DNA from: Gari tellinella
Lineage: Eukaryota; Mollusca; Bivalvia; Cardiida; Psammobiidae
Assembly (NCBI GenBank): GCA_922989275.2
Contig: OV277857.1
Span: forward strand, 5,270,001 to 5,334,000
Length of the DNA stretch: 64,000 nucleotides
Direction: 5' to 3'
A program made the translations under genes and the position numbers. The notes under the pieces are model-generated. The model saw only the letters and a list, made by a program, of their open reading frames with translations, had not been told where the DNA came from and did not search any database. Of this stretch, positions 9,546-20,506 are shown piece by piece (position 1 is the first letter of the stretch; each line of letters begins with the position of its first letter).

Positions 9546-9917
9546 TGGCATATGTATGTTATATAGCATTAACCATCTTGAACAATTTTAAAGATGTACA
9601 AAAGAAAACATTCTGATATGATTTATTCATTCTCCATTAATTAATAAATTATTAGGAATACATGTCACTTATTATCAGATAGGCCACAACTTAATCACAT
9701 GCACATATATATAGTTTGGATTCATATCAATCGGCGAGTAATCATCCGCCCGATATTAGGATAGACACACTGTTTGACACCATCTTATAACCTGCATCTA
9801 TCGTGACTGGCTACGTAGTCTATTAACTTGATAAAACAAAGCTCAAGATTTAAAATAATATTCAGCTTATATTCGTTTGTAGGATTCAATTGGTAACTGT
9901 AAGATGAAAGTAAACAC
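9546..9917. other. Intergenic stretch, nothing recognised
   Basis: AT-rich, no repeat assigned. Confidence 0.4.
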
Positions 9918-10171
9918 TACAGTGGAGAATCTGTTAGTCTTTCCCGTTTAAACGCAAACGTACGCAAACGCAAAGCGCTCAGTAAAACGTAGAAAAGAAC
10001 AACTTTTGGACAATTCTGATATTTCATGTTTATCTTGGTGGCAAACAGTTTGGAGCCTGATCAGACGCCGGGTTACCCGGCATCTGATCTGGTTCCAATC
10101 TGTTTGCACTGCAAATAATAGTTTTAGCGTAAACGCATTTATTGGGAAAGAATAACAGATTCTCCACTGTA
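9918..10171 (+). mobile_element. MITE-A copy 3
   Basis: Complete with both TA-CAGTG ends. Palindrome core GGGTTACCCGG is intact; one extra TCAG duplication occurs near GCGCTCAGTAAAACG. Confidence 0.85.
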
Positions 10172-10214
10172 ACATCTAAAACCATTTAGTGGTGGTAACG
10201 GACAGGTTTTATGG

Positions 10215-10421
10215 TACAGTAAAACCTCTATATTACGGCCACAAAATGAAAGCTAATTGCTTGTACTAAAGACAGATGACAGCTTAAAGCAAGGTGACAG
10301 TAAAACAGAAAGCTCCTAATGAAGCTTCCTGTTTACTTTTACCTTGCTTAAAGCAGTCCCCTTTCTCTCATGAAACCAACTACCATTCTTTTATTTGTCA
10401 TAAAAGAGAGATTTTACTGTA
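10215..10421. mobile_element. MITE-D copy 1
   Basis: TACAGTAAAACCTCTATATT and GAGAGATTTTACTGTA are inverted ends at TA targets, again Tc1/mariner-like. The central hairpin is a cassette 2 relative (CTTAAAGCAAGGTGACAGTA / TACTTTTACCTTGCTTAAAG). Confidence 0.75.
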
Positions 10422-10669
10422 TATGTTCTTAACATGAATTATATAAATCTGAGGATTGTCGTTCATATTTTTACTATGTTGCTCATAAAACAACTCATTT
10501 ATAGTCACATATCTGATAAAAATGACAAATGAGTAACTATTTGCACCGTCGAAATGCCTTTATTATGCAATCCGTCGATTTTAATATCCCAGCACAATAT
10601 CTCACTGGCTTGCATGATAAACTGTCGAGTGTCTATATTAATATGATTTAAAATAGTCTCTTAAGTCTT

Positions 10670-10870
10670 CCCTCCCTGAAACCTCTAATAGATAATTAAG
10701 TTTCCAATTTATTCTATACCATATGTGACTATTATGGTTAGATCTTTTCAATGTATTGCAGTATAACAAACAGTACAGACCTACAGACCCTGATCAGAGG
10801 GCTCCTTTACTGTTTACTCCTTCATGGGTCTTCACTGTTTTCAAAACAAGTGTATATTCACAGGTGCAAT
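10670..10870. mobile_element. MITE-E fragment
   Basis: CTCCCTGAAACCTCTAATAG at the left; then CAAACAGTACAGACC, GACCCTGATCAGAGGGCTCC and GTATATTCACAGGTGCAATG in family order. The hairpin's right arm is damaged. Confidence 0.5.
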
Positions 10871-11417
10871 GTTTTCAAATGACTCATATATGCTTGACTT
10901 GTGCTCAAATGGTTAAGATATGTGGTATGGCATCAAACACCAAGTATCATAACACCCAATTCCTTACACTGCGGAGACGGACTATATACATCTTTTACAA
11001 GAGCGTAGACTCCGATTTGATTACTCTTGAAGGGTTTCTCTGATCAGAATATGCACCCTTTGCCATACTTTCAAATATATTTTGGGAAAAACACGTCAAG
11101 GATCAATACAATTTGGACATTATTTTGAAAATAGAAGCATCCTATTGGAAAGACAACAGTGTACGGGTTAAGATCACGGCGCACATCGATTTGTATTCCC
11201 TGTCACCTTCTCAATAGAAACAAGTATTTAAATGACCCCTCACTAGATTATGTTCACAGCTAACTCTTGTGATATTTGAGGTAATACAGATAAAGGGATT
11301 AAAAATACTTCGAGAATTCTGTTACTATCGACCCGACTTCTTCTATCCCCTCCAGAAAGATTGACAGTTGCAACAGAATTATGTGTTTGGTAAACAATGA
11401 CATACATGTGTAGCTAT
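10871..11417. other. Intergenic stretch, nothing recognised
   Basis: No assigned repeat and no convincing exon. Confidence 0.4.
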
Positions 11418-11686
11418 ACTATCTTGGTCGCACAGGTATGCGATTGATACAGCCTTCCATTAGCTGTCAAGTCGCCTACCCATGAGCCATTCTTACTGTA
11501 AATGAGCAAGCGTTCGGTCTGCTTCTAATATGTATTCCACTAGATATGCACGATTTTCGATGTCAAGTTTTTGAAACATTTTCGAACAAATTATGTAACA
11601 TGGGAATGTACATGTACATTTATTGCGTGACAGAAAGGGAGACTTAGAGCAGAGAATGAAGAATAAGAAATAGAGGAATTACCGCA
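11418..11686. repeat. Repeat K copy 1 (local tandem duplication)
   Basis: CTATCTTGGTCGCACAGGTA, CAGCCTTCCATTAGCTGTCA and AATGAGCAAGCGTTCGGTCT recur in order in the second copy starting at 11923. Copy 2 has an extra internal insertion. Confidence 0.65.
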
Positions 11687-11920
11687 AAGACATGCCTTTT
11701 TACGTCTTAAATTTATTCCACTGAAGAAAAAAGTTCCACTCTATACAGTCATGACCATAATAAACACTTCCTTTATCTTTGCAAATGGTAGCAAATGGTT
11801 GTTTAAAGCAGGCTAAAAGTAAAGCAGAATGCGCCTGAAGGCGCATTCTGCTTTACTTTCAACCTGCTTTAAGTGGTCAATCTGTCTTCCAAACTAGAAA
11901 CAGTGTATGGAGTAAATGAA
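11687..11920. mobile_element. MITE-C copy between the two K repeats
   Basis: Reverse orientation: the CCTTTTTACGTCTTAAATTT and CCACTGAAGAAAAAAGTTCC side comes first. Perfect hairpin at about 11802-11872 with centre GCGCCTGAAGGCGC. The tail CTAGAAACAGTGTATGGAGT follows. Confidence 0.7.
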
Positions 11921-11922
11921 CA

Positions 11923-12320
11923 CTATCTTGGTCGCAAAGGTATGCGATTCATGCAGCCTTCTATTAGCTGTCAAGTTGCTCGGACACTCAGCTCGCCATC
12001 CTTGTCATGAATGAGCAAGCGTGCGGTGTGCTTCAAATACAGTCGAAATGCGATACTTCGAATTCGCTTAAATCGACATAACCAGTATTTCATACGTTTA
12101 ATTTCGATAAATCGACCTCGTGCAAGTCAAACATACCCGTATTTCAAAGTTAAAATTCGAAGTTTCGAGGTTTGCTAGGTACATGTAAGCACGACTCTCT
12201 ATATTAAGTTCTCAAAACATTTTCGAAAAAAAGATTGTTACATTGGAATATACATTTATTGACATGGCAGAAAGCCAAACATAGACCAGTGAGAGAGAGA
12301 ATAATAAATAAGAGATAAAT
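11923..12320. repeat. Repeat K copy 2 with an internal insertion
   Basis: Parallels 11418-11686 at both sides (CTATCTTGGTCGCAAAGGTA ... ATATACATTTATTGACATGG). About 140 bp between 12040 and 12185 is extra and rich in TTCGAA-type motifs (CAGTCGAAATGCGATACTTC ... AAATTCGAAGTTTCGAGG), which looks like a small inverted-repeat element. Confidence 0.6.
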
Positions 12321-12339
12321 TATCTGGGAAAATGTCGAT

Positions 12340-12590
12340 TGAGCCCATTGCCCCGTAGAGGTAGCCAATCACTCGATAGACACGCCTTTTTACACCTTAT
12401 ATTTATTCCTCTGCTAAAGAAAATAGTTCCAGTTTATACTATCATGACTATGCACCATAATTAAATATCTCCTATACCCTAGCAAATGGTATCTTAAAGC
12501 AGGCTGAAAGTAAAGCAGAGCGCGCATGAAGCGTGCGGTCTGCTTCAAATATATGCCGCCTGCTACATGTAGATAAACTCAATTTACGAG
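12340..12590. mobile_element. MITE-C copy, right hairpin arm replaced
   Basis: Left half as in 11687 (CGCCTTTTTACACC, CTCTGCTAAAGAAAATAGTT). After one cassette 2 arm it runs into GAAGCGTGCGGTCTGCTTCA, a string also found in repeat K. That suggests the junction of a larger K-plus-C tandem duplication. Confidence 0.55.
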
Positions 12591-12928
12591 CCTTTTAATA
12601 AATTTTTAGACCTCTTTTATGGCATTAACATGCACATTTATAGACCATATGTAGCCGCGTTCCGGCGTCTGATTTGGCTTCAAACTGTTTTGAATAGAAC
12701 TAACCGTTTGAGCACTTGCGCATTTATTGCGACAGAAAAACGTCTTCTTTCATTATACACGTGGTAGGTATGTCATATAAAGTTAAACACAAAAATAATG
12801 CAGGTGAAAAAGAACTATGGACACCGTTTCATGATATCCCGTACCCTAATTTCCTACTTTACTAGGACCGATAACCTCGTTTGCAATTGTATACGAAATC
12901 AATATTGTAAAACGTACATTGTATCTTA
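12591..12928. other. Intergenic stretch with decayed hairpin remnants
   Basis: 12652-12695 holds a cassette 1 right arm (GGCGTCTGATTTGGCTTCAA); 12700-12760 resembles a degraded MITE-A end (ACAGAAAAACGTCTTC). Otherwise nothing. Confidence 0.4.
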
Positions 12929-13110
12929 TACAGTAGAGAAGACGTTATTTTGTCTCACTGCACGCGCTTGCTCTAAAACAATTATTTCCATTTCAAAACG
13001 TTTGGAGCCAGACCAGAAGCCGGATAACACAAACTGTTTGCCATTCAAACTTAAACAGATTAATCAATATTTTCACTATATTTTCATTTTCTACGTATTG
13101 AATTGATTGC
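12929..13110 (-). mobile_element. MITE-A copy, old and truncated
   Basis: TACAGTAGAGAAGACGTTAT, GCTCTAAAACAATTATTTCC and GTTTGGAGCCAGACCAGAAG follow the family consensus with many changes. The hairpin centre is deleted and the far end is lost. Confidence 0.6.
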
Positions 13111-13329
13111 GTTTAGTTTCGTTTTAACAGGAGATACTAGCGTCTTATCCATTGTATGAAAGTGTTATGTGTGTGTCACACATGAAACTTTCTCTCTATT
13201 GGCATGGTGGTCTTTCTTTCTGCATTATCATTCCTGCATTCACTAAATGACCTCATTCAATTATACCCGTCACAGGTTTTCTTCACTGTATGGTTGCAAG
13301 AAGATATCGAACTATATTATTTTCAACAT

Positions 13330-13436
13330 AAACATTAAAGCCTCTCCATTACGACCACTAGAAGGCTAATTAACTTTATGAAAGACATGTGACGGCTTAA
13401 AGCAAGTTGACATTAAAACAGAAAGATCCTAAGTGA
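13330..13436. mobile_element. MITE-D left half
   Basis: AAAGCCTCTCCATTACGACC and GGCTTAAAGCAAGTTGACAT match MITE-D up to the hairpin midpoint, where it is cut off. Confidence 0.5.
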
Positions 13437-13625
13437 TAACATCATCTTCACTCTTTTTACATTTGGAATACAGCGCAACCTGTCTTGACCGACATCCAAA
13501 TAAGAAAAAAAGGTTCTTTAAAAGCAAATGGCTGCTTGTTACAGGAAATCATGCATACAACTTTATATACCAGTTTCATCCTGAATCTAATAGTTCGTCC
13601 TTCGATTTCGAAGAAGACCATAACT

Positions 13626-14273
13626 TCATCTCCGTGAACTTCTGTGTTGAGCAATATTGTGGGTTCGAAGGTGGCTGACCAATCCAATTCTTGCACTGAA
13701 CGTCCTACCAAACTCTGGACATGACGGTCCTGATGGAACAGTCACTGAAGCTTCTCTCACTTTACGCTGAGCTCTCTTCTGTTTCGCCAAGACAATGCGT
13801 TCTTCCTTATAGAGTTTTGCCCCCTTCTTAATACTGGAGCGCCAGGAGCTTCTCTCGTTTGCTAGGTCTTCCCAGTTGTCAGGTCCGATTCTAAACAGCT
13901 TCGTGGATACTTTCAGCAAATCCTTGTACCTCTTTTTCTGACCACCATGCGATCGTGAGCCTTTTTCTAGCACGCCATACAGAAGCTGTTTTGGAATTCG
14001 GGTGTCGGCCATTCTTCTGACCTGACCAGCCCAACGAAGTTGACCTAAACGTAGCATGGTGTCAACGCTGTACAGATGGGCACGGCCTAGCACCTCAGTG
14101 TCTGGGATCTTGTCTTGCCATTTGATGCCTAATAACTTCCGAAGGCACACTGTGTGGAAATGGTTTAACTTCTTGGCATGTCTTTGGTAAACTGTCCAAG
14201 TCTCACTTGCATATAGTAGGGTTGTAAGTACAACTGCTCGGTAGACATTGATCTTTGTCTCAGTGGTAATGCA
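13626..14273 (-). pseudogene. Non-LTR retrotransposon (LINE) ORF2 C-terminal fragment
   Basis: One open frame of about 215 codons on the minus strand, beginning directly after a stop at 14274-14276, with no initiating Met. It encodes the region after the reverse-transcriptase core of CR1/Jockey-like LINEs: YRAVVLTTLLYASETWTVYQ, then RKLLGI, RWAGQVRRM, PKQLLYGVLEKGSRSHGG, WEDLANERSSWR, and a terminal zinc-knuckle-like CPEFGRTFSARIGLVSHLRTH whose usual second Cys is missing. The catalytic YXDD block and the endonuclease domain are absent, so this is a 5'-truncated copy, typical of LINE integration. The family is recognised from general motif knowledge; the exact clade is uncertain. 13437-13625 may be its 3' tail. 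Confidence 0.8.
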
Positions 14274-15026
14274 CTAACAGCACTAGGCGCTATATTAAGC
14301 CCTATGCAAAGCAGAAGCAAGCACCACACCACATCCTGAATCTATAAGCTACATGTATCATATGTTTTAGAACAACTTATTTTGATTATAAGTGTGTTGT
14401 TGACGACATGGCGTGTGATCAGCACCCAAACTGTTTGCAACGCGCTGTAAGGCGCCATTGAGAGGGAAAGGACTAATGCATACATGTATCAAACCTCATC
14501 TTTGTAATGCCTAAAAAAAACTTATGTTGTAACTATTCATTAGAATCATCTAAAAAGACGATTTCAATGAGTAGTAACAAATTCGGTTTCGACGAACACC
14601 TAAGTGTTTTAGTACTAGTATTTGAAATGCCCTACCTTATCTCGACTTATGGGGATAAGTATTACAGTTTTATTGCTCAAGATTTACTACTTTACCCGCG
14701 TTATCAAGTTCTTATTGCAACCTCTACTTGAATTTCATTTGATGTGACCATATTTAAAGAAATATTTCATGCATAAACAATATATTAAGCCTCTTCATCT
14801 TAAGCTCGACTCTTCAGATGTGATATGGAAGTGTTCTATCGGAAACTAAAAGTAAAATAAAACCAGTAACATAGCATTGTTGTCGAGAAAATTTACTCGA
14901 ACAACAGGTTGTACCAAATTAATGCAGCAATTGTCAAACTATTTTTTGAAAGGCATTCGGTTCATATATTTTCCGTATTGTATATTTTGCTTTTTGCAAG
15001 ACTAATACATTCTCAAAGAGCCAAGA
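14274..15026. other. Intergenic stretch with a MITE-B remnant
   Basis: 14405-14478 is the right end of a MITE-B copy (GATCAGCACCCAAACTGTTT ... TTGAGAGGGAAAGGACTAA), closest to the copy at 1890-2102. 14480-15026 holds nothing recognisable. Confidence 0.45.
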
Positions 15027-15279
15027 TACAGTGACGAAAAATTTATTCTTTCCCAATAAACGCGTTTACGCTAAATCTATTATTTCCATTTCAAACAGTT
15101 TGGAGCCAGATCAGACACCGGGTAACCCGGTGTCTGATCAGGATCCAAACTGTTTGCCACTTACATTAAAATAAATAGGTGTAAATATCCAAAAAATGTC
15201 ATTTTTTACATTTTAGTGTACTGCGTTTGCGTTTCGTTTGCGTTTAAACGGGAAAAACAATAACGTTTTCTCCACTGTA
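15027..15279 (-). mobile_element. MITE-A copy, older subfamily
   Basis: TACAGTGACGAAAAATTTAT to TTTTCTCCACTGTA. It has GTTTGCGTTTCGTTTGCGTT instead of the young subfamily's TACGCAAACG unit, and GGGTAACCCGG at the hairpin tip. Confidence 0.8.
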
Positions 15280-15417
15280 TATCTCTCACCGCATTTTTAT
15301 CTGAATCCAGTGGAGAACGGGGTCCAAACATTTTCAAATTGTGTGAAAGTTTTGCAGGTTTCTCGAATGTTTTATAAACAAACGCAATAACATGTCCATT
15401 TCCCCGCTCCACTCTAG

Positions 15418-15610
15418 ACCACCAACGTACCATTCAGGTAGAATCTCGTTTGTTCTCGTGAGAGTACACGGGATGATAGATGACGGGAGGCCATGGCCAC
15501 GCGGTTGTGGAAATCGCCTCCAGTTCTACATAAACGATGAAAAATTGCCTTGTTATTGCAACAAGCACCTTGAAATCAAAGTCTTAGGAAACGGAGATCT
15601 CGGCAAGCAG
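15418..15610 (+). CDS. Possible isolated coding exon, unknown protein
   Basis: A 193-bp stretch, richer in G+C than its surroundings, is preceded by a pyrimidine tract and AG (TTTCCCCGCTCCACTCTAG) and followed by a GT after GGCAAGCAG. The frame is open across it and beyond, reading PPTYHSGRISFVLVRVHGMI, then DDGRPWPRGCGNRLQFYIND and EKLPCYCNKHLEIKVLGNGD. The spacing of Cys, Trp, Gly and Tyr looks protein-like, unlike the MITE-derived frames. I do not recognise the family, and no partner exon is visible within several kb on either side. The donor (CAG/GTGCGA) is weak. It could equally be a chance open frame or part of an unrecognised transposon gene. Confidence 0.3.
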
Positions 15611-15807
15611 GTGCGAAATATCGTGTGTCCACATTTCGTCTGCTGTTTGTCAATTAGTTCTGATTTTGCAATGCAGTAAAACTGTTTAATATACCTGCTT
15701 AATATTGAAGAACCGTATAGATTTTGAGACAAGTTACATGTACCGCTTAAATATAGGACAAAAGTAAAGCAGAAACATATGAGTTCTCTACCGTAGTTCG
15801 ATCTGCA

Positions 15808-15927
15808 TTAACCCGTTCACTGCCTTACCCCGAATATAATGATTATCTGCAAACAGTTTAGAACCTGATCAGACGCCGCGTAACGCGGCGTCTGATCAGG
15901 TTCTAAACTGTTTGACACTCAATTATA
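15808..15927. mobile_element. MITE-B part with a perfect 65-bp hairpin
   Basis: TTAACCCGTTCACTGCC end, then CAAACAGTTTAGAACCTGAT with an exactly complementary right arm (ATCAGGTTCTAAACTGTTTG). The change to TAGAACC is mirrored on both arms. The other terminus was not found. Confidence 0.65.
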
Positions 15928-16949
15928 CAATTTTGCAGTCAAAATACCTGAAATTTAAATTTGAGAAACAAAAACAGTTGTTTAAATTTGATGACGCCAT
16001 AGCAGTTAAGAAATTAAACGTTTGTCTGTATAGAATATTGCATTTTTTAACCTTTGAGTTAATTTTATCGTTAGTTTTCCTGTACATATATTTGCAATTA
16101 AACATTGTAACATTTGCAATATTTTTCAATGTCTTATTCTACTAAAAACAATCTGCACCTAACCGTCTGTTAGTTTGTCTCTTGGTTCATGTCCGCAACA
16201 AACGATAACAAAATAAAAACCACACCAACAGATATGCGGTTGGTCCAAAGGCACGCAGGAAACGATAAAAGTCTTCGGTTCGTGCAATCCGTTTATAAAC
16301 AAATCAAATAAGAAAGCAGACAAACTTCTTTACATTAGATATTAAGATTAGCAAACATTGAACGGAGATATGCATACTTAATATATCTTGAAGAAACAAA
16401 TTAATTTGCGTAGTAAACAGAGTAAAACGTTTTAAACAGAACCTGCGGTCTGTGCCGTGTTTAATGACCAAGCAGATCTATTTTGCTAAACAGGGGGATC
16501 ACGGAAGAAAGCAAACACTCCAGGGGAAACGGTTTGGTAAGCCCGTGTGCGGGGTTGTATATAAGGAACTGTGACAGGGAGGTTTGGGGAGGAAATTGAT
16601 TTGCACAGTAACGCCTCACTATTTCAAGCACTCAAACAGATACTAGTCAATAAGTTGAAGAGAGATGGTAGCTTCATGTAAAGAGAAAGTAAAGCAGAAT
16701 GCCCCTGAAGGCTGAAGGAGCTTTCTACTGTACTTTGAGCCATTATGCTTTAAGAATATCCTGCCTAAATACACGTGCCATGTTTTTTCCTTACATTTGA
16801 AGGTGTCGAAATCGCGGGAGTTTATTGTATTTCTTGTATTTTATGGTATGGCGGTGGTTCTTAGACAAAAATAAAATTAAATAACATTCCATAGACTGTC
16901 AAATTGTTATAGACAGACGATGTTTTATTTTTTTTAAATTCTCAATGAC
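15928..16949. other. Intergenic stretch with a TATA-like site and a cassette 2 remnant
   Basis: 16553-16563 reads TGTATATAAGG in a locally GC-richer context (16440-16610), like a core promoter. No gene is visible downstream. 16684-16756 is a degraded cassette 2 hairpin. The rest is AT-rich without features. Confidence 0.35.
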
Positions 16950-17144
16950 GCGTTTGCAAACATTTTGGATCATGATCAGACCCCGCGGATCCAAACTGTT
17001 TGACACTCGTTTTGAAATTTCTTCAGTCATACTGCCTTATTATTTAACTTTTAAACGACATTGCACAGCAAAATTGAAGTAGAGGCCAATGAAACGGTGT
17101 AGGGGTAAAACTCTCATGAAAATGTTTGCAGTGGAAGGGTTAAA
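16950..17144. mobile_element. MITE-B copy with collapsed hairpin
   Basis: AAACATTTTGGATCATGATC is joined almost directly to GCGGATCCAAACTGTTTGAC; most of the stem is deleted. Right end TTGCAGTGGAAGGGTTAA. Confidence 0.6.
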
Positions 17145-17612
17145 GAACCTTTATTTACCACAAAAAACCGCAAGGCTAAAAAATTAATAAAAAAGTAGGA
17201 TAATACATTTATTTTGTGATAGGTGAAACCTTCTAGATTTATATTCATTTCTTATACTGTATGTTATCATTGTACTAAAATTGCTCTATGTTGTAATTTT
17301 ACTAATGCTCCTGTGAGGAAATGCTTATCTAGACCTTCATTCTATTTTAAGTAAATTGCTGCTTTTATAAACCAAATATATTAGTTAGTATGACAAGATT
17401 AGAAGTCAGTTCTCATAGGCTATATTGTCTTTTATCGTTATTTTTTGTAACTGATTTGCATTTCTTTACAAACATTTGTTATACGGTTGGTTATAAAATT
17501 CAGAGCTTATGTTTACTTGTACATGTATAAGTCTTGCTGACTCTAAATAAATCTAATCGTATCTTATCTTAGAAAACTTCTATATAATTATTCTGTTTAC
17601 CTATGCGTTATA
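17145..17612. other. AT-rich intergenic stretch, nothing recognised
   Basis: No repeat family or open frame of interest. Confidence 0.4.
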
Positions 17613-17790
17613 TTAAGCTGTCACACTGAGGCGCATTCTGCTTTAAATTAAGCTTGCTTTAAGCTACCATCTAGAATATGGAAAATATCTCTTATCAAAC
17701 ATATTCATTTCTGTATACATTGGAACTTATTTCTTCAGTGGAGGAATAAATTAAAGGCTTTTTAAATGCGTATCTATGGAGTAAAGGGAT
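17613..17790. mobile_element. MITE-C right part
   Basis: Begins in the hairpin's right arm (GAGGCGCATTCTGCTTTAAA) and continues through TTCTTCAGTGGAGGAATAAA to CTATGGAGTAAAGGGAT. The left half is missing. Confidence 0.6.
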
Positions 17791-17865
17791 ACTCCGGTTA
17801 ACAAATACATTGCGTTTTATCAGGCTTCTCTGTCACGACACAGACAAAATTTGTTCCAAGTAACA

Positions 17866-18079
17866 TTAACCCTTAGCCTGACACTCACGACTATAGCTCC
17901 ATGTGCAAACAGCTTGGATCCGGATGAGACGCCGAGTAACTCGGCGTCTCATCCGGATCCAAGCTGTTTGACACTCGGACAACATTTTCAGCAATTTTGA
18001 GCAACTTTAAAGCACTTTGAAACTTGAAGCAGACGAGAAATATAGCAGACGACAATTTATTTGGCGGGCTAAGGGTTAA
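17866..18079. mobile_element. MITE-B copy with perfect, mirrored-variant hairpin
   Basis: TTAACCCTTAGCC / GGCTAAGGGTTAA give a complete element between TTAA sites. The hairpin at about 17902-17970 has arms CAAACAGCTTGGATCCGGAT and ATCCGGATCCAAGCTGTTTG around GAGACGCCGAGTAACTCGGC. At least three bases differ from the family consensus, and each is matched on the opposite arm. Confidence 0.8.
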
Positions 18080-18496
18080 ATTGCAACAAGAATGGAAAGT
18101 ATTCCATGCTAATCTTGTATTCCAGTGTATTCTGTTGCACATGTAAACCCTTACTTATGCAGATGCTGGCGTTATTCTTTCTTATAAACAGTTGTAGAAA
18201 TAGAAAAATGCAGGGATAAATAAAGGATTTGTTGCTTTAGAAATCTTGACAATAAAGTAACGGTTGAGATAACATTCCGTTCAAATCGTGAAAATAGTAA
18301 AACAAAGTAATACCGCCCGTAAAACCCTATCGAAAATAATGAATCTGCAAAGCTAGTTTTGCATTGGGTGGACTCGAGATCTCAATGAGTCGTTGTATCA
18401 ACAACAGAATTTCCCGCCCTACTTCCACGGTGAAAAATGCATGCAAAGCATCCGCATGCATTCAAAACACTCACAACAATTATTTAGGAGCTGGCG
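18080..18496. other. Intergenic stretch, nothing recognised
   Basis: No assigned repeat or exon. Confidence 0.4.
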
Positions 18497-18710
18497 TGCA
18501 GTGGAGAAAACGTTATTGTTTCCAAGCAAACGTTTTTACGCTAAAGACTATTATTTCTATTGCAAACAATTTTGGGCCAGATCAGACGCCGGATAACCCA
18601 GATTTAAATGAAAAGTCAGAATTGTCAAAAGGTTGTTATTTTCTACATTTTCTTGCAATGCGTTTGCGTTTCGTTTGTGTTTAAACAGGATTAATGTCTT
18701 CTCCACTGTA
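18497..18710 (-). mobile_element. MITE-A copy, hairpin right arm deleted
   Basis: TGCAGTGGAGAAAACG to CTTCTCCACTGTA. GATCAGACGCCGGATAACCC runs directly into ATTTAAATGAAAAGTCAGAA. Confidence 0.75.
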
Positions 18711-18716
18711 TATTTG

Positions 18717-18966
18717 TACAGTGGAGAAAACGTTATTCTTTCCCAATAAACGCGTTTACGCTAAAACTGTTATTTGCAGTGCAAACAGTTTGGAGCAAGA
18801 TCAGACGCCGGGTAACCCGGCGTCTGATCAGGCTCCAAACTGTTTGCCACCAAGATAAACATGAAATATCAGAATTGTCCAAAAGTTGTACTTTTCTACG
18901 TTTTAGCGCTTTGAGTTTGCGTACGTTTGCGTTTAAACGGGAAAGAATAACAGATTCTCCACTGTA
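18717..18966 (-). mobile_element. MITE-A copy, complete, in tandem with the previous one
   Basis: Same orientation as the copy ending 7 bp upstream, but much better preserved, so a separate and later insertion. Confidence 0.85.
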
Positions 18967-19036
18967 TCTCAAAATAATGTTTTAGACATTTGAACTTGAG
19001 AAATGTTCAACATGATGGTCAAACAATTAGGAACTA

Positions 19037-19265
19037 GGGGCCCGTTTCATAAACTTGACTTCATACGACAAATTTTGTCGTAAGTCAGATTATAAATGCT
19101 TCAATTATCATGTGTTTCTCTATCTAATTCTAGGAATGTCTTGAAAAAACGATTCCAAAGAGATGTTACAAGACAGGATTAGATACAGAAATCAGGAATT
19201 AAATCTATTTTAAAGTTTTGACCTACGACCGTTTTTGTCGTACGAAGTTCTATGAAACGGCCCCC
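19037..19265. mobile_element. MITE-F copy without central cassette
   Basis: GGGGCCCGTTTCATAAACTT and AAGTTCTATGAAACGGCCCC are inverted ends, with TACGACAAATTTTGTCGTA subterminal palindromes. Unlike the copy at 1561 it lacks cassette 1, so the cassette is optional in this family. Confidence 0.75.
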
Positions 19266-19797
19266 TGATCAGAAATCGTAAAACTTGGCGTCTGATTAGC
19301 ATTAATATTGTTTTTTGAATTCCAATGTACTCGAGCAATGGTAGTGAATGGGTTTATTAGGCGATGGTTCTTCCTATTTAAAGATAAAGGCCAAGATTAA
19401 TGTATGTTTCCATCTCATTTGCAAATGGCACATACATGTCTATTTTAGTCTGCCTGAACTGTTCTGAAACACTGAAAGAAAAATGATGATTACTCATCTA
19501 CCCCATAAATTGTTTTCAGTATTAAAGACAGACAGTTGTTCCTTAAAGCAGGTTGAAAGTAAAGCAGAATGCTCCTTGTATGAATTTGGAGTACAAGGAT
19601 ATGACGGATATATGCAGCTGACAATATCATGCAGTTAATTATTTAACTTTTTCTGAAGTGTCCAACAGAATAAGCATTTCAATCTTTTAACTATTTACAG
19701 TAAAGGATTCCATTCACTTTACCAATTTATGCCTCGATATTGCAACGAACTCTCCCTATGTGCTTGCAGGAAGATTCCATTATAGATATACAAGGGT
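19266..19797. other. Decayed MITE-B and MITE-C remnants
   Basis: 19266-19365 is a worn MITE-B right half (CTTGGCGTCTGATTAGCAT ... GTAGTGAATGGGTTTA). 19498-19580 is a MITE-C left third with one cassette 2 arm. The remainder is unassigned. Confidence 0.45.
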
Positions 19798-20047
19798 TAC
19801 AGTGGAGAATCTGTTATTCTTTCCCGTGTAAACGCAAACGTACGCAAACGCAAAGTACTAAAACGTAGAAAAGAACAACTTTTGGACAATTCTGATATTT
19901 CATGTTTATCTTGGTGGCAAACAGTTTGGAGCCTGATCAGACGCCGGGTTACCCGGCGTCTGATCTGGCTCCAAACTGTTTGCACAGCAAATGATAGTTT
20001 TAGCGTAAACGCGTTTATTGGGAAAGAATAACAGATTCTCCACTGTA
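19798..20047 (+). mobile_element. MITE-A copy, complete
   Basis: 250 bp between the TA dinucleotides. The central palindrome has the young subfamily's GGGTTACCCGG tip. Confidence 0.85.
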
Positions 20048-20203
20048 TCTAAGGACATTGCAATGATTTCCCATACAACAGAACATTTCATATGTAATAG
20101 CAAACAGTGTCGATTCTGATGAGACGCCGCGCAATGCCAAGGTCCCCTCTAATAGACACTATGCTTAAATTGGCTAAGGTTGAACGTTTCTAATGAGATC
20201 GGG

Positions 20204-20431
20204 TTGACTCTTTCACTTCCAAGTTTTATCATCTGCTTGAACCATATTACCGCCAAAATGTCGTCTGTAATCAGTTCAAGGTCAGCTTTACAGCTGTTTT
20301 GACTGAATAAATGTCGATACGAGTGTAAAACAGATTGGATCCTGATCAGACTCCGCGTGACGCGGTGTCTGATCAGGGTCCAAACTGTTTTCAGAGTTGA
20401 CTTTTGGCGACGTTGGCAGTGAAAGAGTTAA
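20204..20431. mobile_element. MITE-B copy
   Basis: TTGACTCTTTCACTTCC / GGCAGTGAAAGAGTTAA. AATGTCGTCTGTAATC lies near the left; hairpin 20330-20391 with GCGTGACGC tip. 20048-20203 carries only a weak MITE-B arm (CAGTGTCGATTCTGATGAGA). Confidence 0.7.
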
Positions 20432-20506
20432 TTTCGTTTAATATAGTTTTTCTGCGCAAAGCGATCGGTCATTCTCATTTATTGACGCGTCGATCATGCT
20501 CTGGCT

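Noticed and set aside
13457..13711. 84-residue minus-strand frame overlapping the LINE tail
   Set aside because: Alternative frame of the LINE fragment's 3' side; no independent support.
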